A stretch of 20,127 nt of DNA from an uncultured Acidimicrobiaceae bacterium. GTDB lineage: Bacteria > Actinomycetota > Acidimicrobiia > Acidimicrobiales > Ilumatobacteraceae. The DNA lies in assembly GCA_903919215.1 (NCBI GenBank), contig CAIXHI010000069.1, forward strand, positions 1-20,127, given 5' to 3'. Below are positions 14,894 through 20,127 of the stretch, piece after piece. Below the pieces are notes generated by a model. It saw only the letters and a list, made by a program, of their open reading frames with translations, did no database searches and had not been told where the DNA came from. Numbering within the stretch: position 1 is the stretch's first letter; every line of letters starts with the position of its first letter. The position numbers and the translations under genes were made by a program.

Positions 14894-14935
14894 CGGTCAG
14901 CACGCGGCTGATTGCCCCGAAGCACCCGTTTCCAG

Positions 14936-14996
14936 CGTCTGTGTCGCGGCCGTGACCTCCACGACTCGTCGCTGCGCCCGCGACACAGACGGGTGA
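14936..14996. repeat. 61-bp hairpin repeat, copy 1
   Basis: CGTCTGTGTCGCGG (14936-14949) and CCGCGACACAGACG (14978-14991) are perfect inverted arms of 14 bases around a 28-base loop. The whole 61 bases recur at 15152-15212 in the same orientation with one mismatch (T14969 against G15185). Weaker similarity runs on to about 15008. Confidence 0.93.
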
Positions 14997-15151
14997 CACC
15001 GGTGCGACAGGTAGGGCGTGCGGGCGGGGCGGTGCGCGCAGACTTCCGGTCACAGCCAGCACGTGTCCGTCGGCAAGTGTCGGCCCTCACCCGTCGAGTG
15101 CGCAACAGCTGACCCGCGCAGGTCGCATCCTGGCCGAGGGTGCGTTTCCCT

Positions 15152-15212
15152 CGTCTGTGTCGCGGCCGTGACCTCCACGACTCGGCGCTGCGCCCGCGAC
15201 ACAGACGGGTGA
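15152..15212. repeat. 61-bp hairpin repeat, copy 2
   Basis: The same 14-base arms occur at 15152-15165 and 15194-15207 around a 28-base loop, 216 bases downstream of copy 1. It ends 33 bases before the end of the convergent acyl-CoA dehydrogenase gene. The large stem could serve as a terminator or belong to a dispersed palindromic repeat family. Confidence 0.93.
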
Positions 15213-15244
15213 GATCGGCGCGACCCGAGGTGACCGGACCGACG

Positions 15245-16510
15245 TCAGTTGCCGAAGTCCCAGCCTTCACCCTTGGCATAGCGGCCAAGGACGTTCTTGG
15301 CGATGAGGATCTTGTGCACCTCGTCGGGCCCATCGGCGATACGCAGCGTGCGCGCGCCCTGGTACATGCCGAACAGCGGCAGATCGTTCGACACACCAGC
15401 TGCGCCCCAAATCTGGATGGCGCGATCGACGACGCGGGTGTACGCCGACGGCACGTAGACCTTGATCGCCGAGATGTCGGTGCGAGCCGCTGAGAGACCC
15501 TGGTCGATCTTCTCTGCAGCATGGATGGTGAACAACCGAGCCGTCTGGATGTCGATGTAGCTGTCGGCGATGGCGCCCTGCGTGAACTGCTGATCGGCCA
15601 GCAGCCCGCCATGCACTTGGCGAGTCGCGGCCCGCTGCACCATCAGGTCGAACGCCCGCCACATCTGCCCGATGCAGTTCATGCAGTGATAGATGCGCCC
15701 GGCGCCGAGACGGTCCTGCGCAGCCTGGTGGCCGTCGCCCACGCGGCCGAGCGCGTTGGCGACCGGCACGCGCACGTCCTCGTACTTCACCTCGCAGTGG
15801 TCGGTGCTGCGCTTGCCCCACACGCCGATACCACGCACGATGTTCACGCCCTTGGTGGCGGTCGGCACGATGATCTGCACCATCGGACCGGTCTTGCGAT
15901 CACCACCCGGTTCCATCGCCGACTTGTCGACGACACGGCACATGACGATGAAGAAGTCGGCTTCGATGCCGTTGCTGGTGAACCACTTGTGACCGTTGAT
16001 CACGTAGTGGTCGCCGTCGAGCACGGCAGTGGTATCGATGGCCCGCGGGTCGCTACCGGGGTTGTGCGGTTCGGTCATCGAGAACCCGGATTCCATCGTG
16101 CCCTCGATGGTGGGCAACAACCAGTCCTGCTTCTGCTGCTCGGTGCCGTACTTCACGAGGATCTTCTGGTTGCCCGAGTTCGGCGCCACCACACCGAACA
16201 ACTTCGCTGCGCCGATCGCGTACGAGAGCACCTCGTTCATGTAGGCGTGCGCCAGGAAGTCGAGCCCCATCCCGCCGTACTCCTGTGGCAAGTGCGGCGC
16301 CCACAGTCCAGCCTGCTTCACCTTCTGTTGGATCGACGCCCGCAACTCCAGGACTTCGGCCCGCTCGCTCACCGTCTCGTCGTGGCGGCGAGCAGCCCAG
16401 AGCGTGCCCTCATTGGGGAGGATGTCGTTGTTGATGATCTCGGCAGTACGCCCGCGAATGTCGTTGATCCGCTCGTCGAGCGTGGGCACGGGCTTGCAGT
16501 TCATGGCCAT
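15245..16510 (-). CDS. Acyl-CoA dehydrogenase
   Basis: A 421-residue FAD-dependent acyl-CoA dehydrogenase that would introduce the alpha-beta double bond in an acyl-CoA, passing electrons to ETF. Domains are an N-terminal helical region (about 10-140), the middle beta domain (about 141-250, with the flavin/substrate motif GFSMTEPHNPGSD and HKWFTSNG) and a C-terminal helical domain (about 255-421), with IQIWGAAGVSNDLP and LRIADGPDEVHKILIAK. The residue at the place of the MCAD catalytic Glu376 is D393 (ADGPDEVH); this motif is common in the ACAD10/11-like branch. ATG 16510 and ATG 16504 are equally good; 16510 is taken because a TACGGT box lies eight bases upstream. A longer frame to 16888 runs across the divergent lipoprotein gene and is rejected. 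The acyl substrate is unknown. Confidence 0.93.
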   Translation of the reverse strand: MAMNCKPVPTLDERINDIRGRTAEIINNDILPNEGTLWAARRHDETVSERAEVLELRASIQQKVKQAGLWAPHLPQEYGGMGLDFLAHAYMNEVLSYAIGAAKLFGVVAPNSGNQKILVKYGTEQQKQDWLLPTIEGTMESGFSMTEPHNPGSDPRAIDTTAVLDGDHYVINGHKWFTSNGIEADFFIVMCRVVDKSAMEPGGDRKTGPMVQIIVPTATKGVNIVRGIGVWGKRSTDHCEVKYEDVRVPVANALGRVGDGHQAAQDRLGAGRIYHCMNCIGQMWRAFDLMVQRAATRQVHGGLLADQQFTQGAIADSYIDIQTARLFTIHAAEKIDQGLSAARTDISAIKVYVPSAYTRVVDRAIQIWGAAGVSNDLPLFGMYQGARTLRIADGPDEVHKILIAKNVLGRYAKGEGWDFGN

Positions 16511-16518
16511 GGGTGTGC

Positions 16519-16524
16519 ACCGTA
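16519..16524 (-). promoter_or_regulatory. Candidate -10 box for the acyl-CoA dehydrogenase gene
   Basis: On the minus strand TACGGT (16524 to 16519) fits TANNNT and ends eight bases before ATG 16510. No Shine-Dalgarno is seen. It lies back to back with the lipoprotein promoter. Confidence 0.35.
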
Positions 16525-16560
16525 TTCCGTCGCCGCGCCCGGTCGTCACTCGTGGTGCGC

Positions 16561-16566
16561 TATGTT
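16561..16566 (+). promoter_or_regulatory. Candidate -10 box for the lipoprotein gene
   Basis: TATGTT fits TANNNT and ends seven bases before ATG 16574, predicting a leaderless transcript. An ATG at 16562 inside this box is in frame but would spoil the signal peptide start. Confidence 0.45.
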
Positions 16567-16573
16567 TTGTCAC

Positions 16574-17398
16574 ATGTACCGACAGAAGATTGCCGCACTC
16601 CTCATCGGGGCCACCGTGCTCGTCGCTGCCTGTGGCGACGACGCCGACGATGCCAAGGGCGCCACCGCCACCGCGCCGACCACTGGCGACAGCGTGCCCG
16701 CCACCGACGCACCGGCGACCACCGAGGTACCGCCGGCGACCGAGACCCCCACCACCACCCGACTGTCGGCCATGTACCCGAACGGCATGCGCGGCGTGCG
16801 CTACTGCGAGGTGCTGCTGTTGAACAAGGTGGACGACGAGCTCATCGCCAACGTGTGGGGAACGCAGGGGCAGAACGAGTGCCCGCAAGCCGACTGGGAG
16901 GCGCTCGACGCCGCGGCCATCGCCACCGAACGCGGCGCGCTGACGGCGCTGCTGAACGGGCCGCGCTACTGGGTGCTGGACTCGATCACCGCCAACATCA
17001 AGACGACCGGCAACCTCAGCACGTTCGGCACCATCGAGATGATGGAACTGGCCACCGTGAACCTCGGCAAGGGTGTGCCCGACCTCTCGAACTACCTAGC
17101 GAAACCCGTCGTACGCGACACCGTGTTCACGTTCAAGGCCGGCACACAGATCTACCTGCTGACCGACACCGACGGTGTGCAGTACGTGATGCAGTCGTAC
17201 TCGCAGATCGTCGATCCGACAATGTCGATGGACCGACTCGCGACACTCGGCGACTCGCTGAAGCTCCCGACCGGATGGACCTACACCACCACGACGCTCG
17301 CGGAGCAACTCGACGTGTTCGACACCAACGGCATCGCAATGGTGCTGCAGGACGACTTCAAGAACTCGTACCAGCGGATCGACACTCCAGGGGCCTGA
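16574..17398 (+). CDS. Secreted lipoprotein of unknown function
   Basis: A 274-residue protein whose signal peptide (MYRQKIAALLIGATVLVAAC) ends in a lipobox VAAC with C20 lipidated, so it should be anchored to the outer face of the membrane. A Thr/Pro-rich linker (about 28-64) leads to a folded domain of about 210 residues starting RGVRYCEVLLL. Two cysteines, C78 in RYCEV and C103 in NECPQADW, could form a disulfide. Further distinctive blocks are NVWGTQGQNECP and LNGPRYWVLDSI. I do not recognise a characterised family or a catalytic motif. The start is ATG 16574 rather than ATG 16562. The last 41 bases overlap the 3' end of the convergent GH3 gene. Confidence 0.85.
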   Translation: MYRQKIAALLIGATVLVAACGDDADDAKGATATAPTTGDSVPATDAPATTEVPPATETPTTTRLSAMYPNGMRGVRYCEVLLLNKVDDELIANVWGTQGQNECPQADWEALDAAAIATERGALTALLNGPRYWVLDSITANIKTTGNLSTFGTIEMMELATVNLGKGVPDLSNYLAKPVVRDTVFTFKAGTQIYLLTDTDGVQYVMQSYSQIVDPTMSMDRLATLGDSLKLPTGWTYTTTTLAEQLDVFDTNGIAMVLQDDFKNSYQRIDTPGA

Positions 17399-18530
17399 GG
17401 CCCAGGACCCGCGCCGCCGACTCGTCGATGCGCTGCACGGGGATCGTGCCGTCGTTCACTGCCGCCTCGATCGCATCGATCACTTCCTGGGTCTGACCAG
17501 TGCTCGTGAAGATCACGACATCCACGCCCGCCACCACTGCGCGCACCGCCGCCTGCGGCACCGGTACCCCGACACCCGCCATCCCGAGCGCGTCGGTCAT
17601 CACCAACGCGTCGCCGTACCCGAGGTCGTCGCGCAACAAAGAGATCGCCACGGGGCTGAGGCTGGCCGGCTCGCCGTCGGTCAGGCCGGGCACGGCGAGA
17701 TGGCCCACCATCACGCCAGCACCCGAGTGAGCCAACGCCGCGAACGGCAGCAGATCGCGCGTGCGCAACACGTCGAGCGAGGGTGTGATCGCGGACCCTG
17801 AATGCGTGTCAGCCGAGGCGGAACCGTGACCAGGAAAGTGCTTCAGCACCGGGAGGATTCCCGCTGACTGCCACGCCCGCACGTACACGTCGGCCAGCGC
17901 GGCCACATCCTCGGGACCACCCGTGAACAACCGACCATGGCCCAGCGGATCGCTGCCCTGCAGTGGGCGGACATCAACAACTGGGCCCAGCACGACGTCG
18001 ATTCCCGCGCCAGCCAGCAGGCGCGCGTGACGACTCAACGTGTCGAACACCTCGGTGGGAGTCAGCGCCGACATCGCCTGTTGTGAGGGCAGCACCTCCA
18101 CGGCGCTCAGCCGTTGCACCGAGCCGCCCTCCTCGTCGGTGGCCACAACGACACCGTGCGAACTCACGGCGTCCAGCCCAGCCAGGTGCGCGGCAAGGTC
18201 GGACGCGAACTGATCATCGGGTTTCATCAGCAGCACCCCACCCACGTGCAGGTCGCGCACCACGGACTCAGCGCTGGCCCATTGCTCGGGGTACACCGAG
18301 GGCCACACCATCAGCGCGATGCGATCTCGCAGCGGCCACTGCTGCACGCACTCGATGCGCCGCTGCCGTTCGTCGATCGTCGTGCTGGGTGCGAGCGTGG
18401 TGACGGTCGCAGCCGACGTGACGGTCGCCGCTGAGGTGCTCGACACACGTGCGGCCTGCAGCGACGAGCATGCGGCGACGAGGACCGCCATCAACCCCAA
18501 CAGCACGACACCCGGCCGACGACAGGTCAC
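17358..18530 (-). CDS. GH3 beta-N-acetylhexosaminidase-like lipoprotein (NagZ type)
   Basis: A 390-residue family 3 glycoside hydrolase, probably cleaving GlcNAc-anhydroMurNAc or other beta-GlcNAc links of cell-wall fragments outside the membrane. The signal peptide (1-20, RRPGVVLLGLMAVLVAAC) ends in a lipobox with C21; a Ser/Thr-rich linker (about 25-52) precedes the barrel. NagZ motifs are TDEEGGSVQRL (131-141), KHFPGHG (230-236), the D-T-H histidine loop (D241, H243) that supplies the acid/base, and the nucleophile D313 in VMTDALGM. GTG 18530 is chosen because it overlaps the TGA of the upstream gene as GTGA and gives a normal-length lipoprotein signal; the open frame reaches 18593 inside that gene. 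Its 3' end overlaps the convergent lipoprotein gene by 41 bases. Confidence 0.9.
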   Translation of the reverse strand: MTCRRPGVVLLGLMAVLVAACSSLQAARVSSTSAATVTSAATVTTLAPSTTIDERQRRIECVQQWPLRDRIALMVWPSVYPEQWASAESVVRDLHVGGVLLMKPDDQFASDLAAHLAGLDAVSSHGVVVATDEEGGSVQRLSAVEVLPSQQAMSALTPTEVFDTLSRHARLLAGAGIDVVLGPVVDVRPLQGSDPLGHGRLFTGGPEDVAALADVYVRAWQSAGILPVLKHFPGHGSASADTHSGSAITPSLDVLRTRDLLPFAALAHSGAGVMVGHLAVPGLTDGEPASLSPVAISLLRDDLGYGDALVMTDALGMAGVGVPVPQAAVRAVVAGVDVVIFTSTGQTQEVIDAIEAAVNDGTIPVQRIDESAARVLGLRPLECRSAGTSS

Positions 18531-19264
18531 GCTGGCGGCGAGAACATTCGGCCGAAGCAGTCGGTCGAAGTGAGACCCTGGTCGGTGCACCACTGCGTGG
18601 CCGCGGCCTTGGTGGTGAACGGCTTGGGCACGATGGTGAGGAACCAGCCGAGCATCCGCGTACCACCAGAGGTGAACTGGAACGCAGTGCCATCGACCAG
18701 GATCGCGCCGTACGCGGACCGCAACTTCAGGTGATCGCCAAGAACCTCTGCCGGGCCATAGGTGATGCTGCCGACGGTGAGTCCCACCTTCTTGGCGCTG
18801 AGTTGCGGCACGTACTTGCCGACCAGCGAGCTGGCTGTGGGCAGGTCGGCGGTGACGAACTGCTGCAGCTGTGTGGCCGGATCGGCCGGCACCACAGTCG
18901 ACGCGACCGGGGTACTCCCCAACACCGTGGTACTCCCCAACACGGTGGTGGAACCATCGACGGTGGTGGAGACAGACGTGGGGGCAGAGCCTCTCCCGTC
19001 ACGGGTAGCGAGAACGATGACCCCACCACCGATCGCCAGGACCGCGACCACCACGAGCACCAGCACCAGCGGATTGCGCCGTGGTGACGGCGGAGGGGGC
19101 GGTGTGGGGGTGGGGCCGAGCGCGACGGTCGGAGGTACAACGGGCCTCGCACCCGCTGCCGTGGCCGACGGGGCAGTGACCTGGTTGCCTACCCGATGTC
19201 CGCACGCGCCGCAGAAGATGGCCCCGGGCGGCATCGCCGCGCCGCAAGAAGCGCAGAAGCTCAT
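18527..19264 (-). CDS. Zinc-ribbon single-pass membrane protein with extracytoplasmic domain
   Basis: A 245-residue protein of unknown function. An N-terminal zinc ribbon (C4, C7, C18, C21: FCASCG, FCGACG) is followed by a Pro-rich linker with PTPTPPPPPSP (51-61), one membrane helix (about 65-86), a Thr/Ser-rich stalk and an outside domain (about 128-245) with two cysteines, C226 and C236. The stalk contains a tandem pair of STTVLG units (18-base repeat). The ribbon would lie in the cytoplasm and the C-terminal part outside. ATG 19264 places the ribbon at the N-terminus; GAGG lies about six bases upstream and a TACGCT box (19299 to 19294) could be the -10. The stop overlaps the GTG of the GH3 gene (GTGA), so the two are coupled. 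Confidence 0.85.
   Translation of the reverse strand: MSFCASCGAAMPPGAIFCGACGHRVGNQVTAPSATAAGARPVVPPTVALGPTPTPPPPPSPRRNPLVLVLVVVAVLAIGGGVIVLATRDGRGSAPTSVSTTVDGSTTVLGSTTVLGSTPVASTVVPADPATQLQQFVTADLPTASSLVGKYVPQLSAKKVGLTVGSITYGPAEVLGDHLKLRSAYGAILVDGTAFQFTSGGTRMLGWFLTIVPKPFTTKAAATQWCTDQGLTSTDCFGRMFSPPA
18911..18946. repeat. 18-bp tandem duplication inside the zinc-ribbon gene
   Basis: GGTACTCCCCAACACCGT (18911-18928) is followed directly by a copy with one mismatch (18929-18946). It is in frame and duplicates six residues of the Ser/Thr-rich stalk, probably by replication slippage. Confidence 0.9.
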
Positions 19265-19338
19265 GTGACCTCGCAGTCGTTCCGTTCCGACGAAGCGTAA
19301 TCCGACCGCACACATCCGAGGCGGGCCAGACTGATCCG

Positions 19339-20127
19339 ATGGTCCAGTGGCAGTGTGTGGTCGACAAGGTGCTCGAAGCCCCAGTGGTGACCAGCTTTAC
19401 GCGGCTCGGTTACGACGTGCGCTCACGCGTGGCGCACTGGACGAAGTTGGCCGATTACGACCTCACCGGCCGAACCGTGCTGATCACCGGCGCGACGTCG
19501 GGCCTCGGGAGATCGGCCGCAGAGACACTTGCCCGCTGCGGTGCCACCGTCATTGTGTGGGGCCGCGACCCCGACAAGACCGAACGGGTGCGCCAAGGAA
19601 TCGCGATGGCGAGCGGCAACGAGCACGTCGAGTCAGTGGTCGCCGACATGGGCGACCTCGCTGCGGTGCGCGCTGGCGCTGCGGAGGTGCTGGCCCGCCA
19701 CGCTCGTCTTGACGTGCTGATCCACAACGCCGGCGCCCTCACCGCCGATCGCCGTACTGCGCCGGATGGCACCGAGCTCACGGTGGCCAGTCAGGTGATC
19801 GGGCCGTTCCTGTTGACCACCCTGCTGCTCCCCATCCTGCGCGTTGCCGCGCCGGGTCGGGTGCTCACGATGTCGTCGGGTGGCATGTACGCCACCGGGC
19901 TGACGGTGCAGCATCTGGAGATGGGCGACGACTACAAGGGCTCCGAGCAATACGCCCGCGCCAAGCGTGCGCAGGTGACACTGAACGAGATGTGGGCGCA
20001 GCACATCGACCCCAGTGAAGTGGTGTTCCACGCGATGCACCCTGGCTGGGCCGACACACCCGGCGTCGCCGCGTCGTTGCCGATGTTCGCCAAGGTGATG
20101 GGTCCACTGCTGCGCAGCCCCGAACAA
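19339..20127 (+). CDS. Short-chain dehydrogenase/reductase, DHRS12-like (3' end outside window)
   Basis: The frame from ATG 19339 runs without a stop to the last base, giving 263 residues of an NAD(P)-dependent SDR. Visible motifs are the dinucleotide-binding TGATSGLG (50-57), the adenine-side D103 (VADMGD), N130-A-G, the catalytic S180 (LTMSSGG) and Y205-ARA-K209, and HPGWADTPGV (234-243). The 40-residue N-terminal extension before the Rossmann fold and the HPGWADTP motif are typical of the DHRS12-like group. The substrate is unknown. No Shine-Dalgarno is present; CAGACT at 19327-19332 ends six bases before the ATG and could be a weak leaderless -10. The gene diverges from the zinc-ribbon gene, 74 bases away. 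Confidence 0.9.
   Translation, partial: MVQWQCVVDKVLEAPVVTSFTRLGYDVRSRVAHWTKLADYDLTGRTVLITGATSGLGRSAAETLARCGATVIVWGRDPDKTERVRQGIAMASGNEHVESVVADMGDLAAVRAGAAEVLARHARLDVLIHNAGALTADRRTAPDGTELTVASQVIGPFLLTTLLLPILRVAAPGRVLTMSSGGMYATGLTVQHLEMGDDYKGSEQYARAKRAQVTLNEMWAQHIDPSEVVFHAMHPGWADTPGVAASLPMFAKVMGPLLRSPEQ

Larger units (their letters stand above)
14894..15244. other. Gene-free interval between convergent genes, carrying two hairpin repeats
   Basis: No open frame here has recognisable protein features; short frames have the low-complexity Arg/Thr-rich composition of noncoding G+C-rich DNA. The interval lies between the 3' ends of the YqeY gene and the acyl-CoA dehydrogenase gene, and its main content is the pair of 61-bp repeats at 14936 and 15152. 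The 155 bases between them show no further structure that I can support. Confidence 0.8.

Noticed and set aside
14894..15244. CRISPR-like array in the repeat-bearing interval
   Set aside because: Only two repeats, each an inverted repeat with a large loop, separated by 155 bases; no regular spacers and no cas genes.
15521..16573. Upstream extension of the lipoprotein frame, antisense to the acyl-CoA dehydrogenase gene
   Set aside because: It would bury the signal peptide in the middle of a protein; ATG 16574 begins a standard lipoprotein signal just after a -10-like box.
16511..16888. Upstream extension of the acyl-CoA dehydrogenase frame
   Set aside because: The added residues are Gly/Val/His-rich and antisense to the lipoprotein; the enzyme fold begins near ATG 16510.

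Overview
This is a compact, strongly G+C-rich bacterial window with genes on both strands, short gaps and several 4-base start/stop overlaps. The gene set (Thr-rich lipoproteins, a DUF2510 protein, N-terminal zinc-ribbon membrane proteins, and many starts without a ribosome binding site but with a TANNNT box just upstream) points to a high-GC actinobacterium, probably of the Acidimicrobiia type. That placement is inference; there is no rRNA or other marker gene here.

Layout. 1-1349: the end of an ABC-exporter permease and its ATPase. 1345-2029: two short repeat clusters flanking a small DUF4177/DUF2510-like protein. 2098-3669: a metallo-beta-lactamase-fold protein with a C-terminal Rieske domain. 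3683-4324: a VapBC-type toxin-antitoxin pair with a well-defined promoter and operator. 9721-4349 (minus): a likely four-gene run, GluQ tRNA synthetase, 2OG-Fe(II) oxygenase, L,D-transpeptidase lipoprotein, and GH2 beta-galactosidase. 9823-13414 (plus): a membrane GGDEF/EAL protein, then two zinc-ribbon membrane proteins joined by an ATGA overlap. 14285-13425 (minus): a PfkB sugar/nucleoside kinase. 14420-14893 (plus): a GatB/YqeY protein. 14894-15244: the only gene-free stretch above 300 bases; it holds two nearly identical 61-bp hairpin repeats. 16510-15245 (minus): an acyl-CoA dehydrogenase, divergent from a secreted lipoprotein (16574-17398, plus). 19264-17358 (minus): a zinc-ribbon membrane protein and a GH3/NagZ-like lipoprotein joined by a GTGA overlap. 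19339-20127 (plus): a DHRS12-like short-chain dehydrogenase cut by the window end.

Most genes are housekeeping or envelope functions: peptidoglycan cross-linking and turnover (L,D-transpeptidase, NagZ-like GH3), export, c-di-GMP signalling, tRNA modification and acyl-CoA oxidation. No single dedicated system ties the window together and I see no phage, IS element, CRISPR array, tRNA or rRNA. The observations most worth following are the MBL-Rieske fusion (domain order opposite to that of CMP-Neu5Ac hydroxylase), the paired 61-bp hairpin repeats, the vapBC operator wrapped round a leaderless promoter, and the recurring TANNNT box 6-8 bases before start codons, which suggests that leaderless transcription is a main mode of initiation here.
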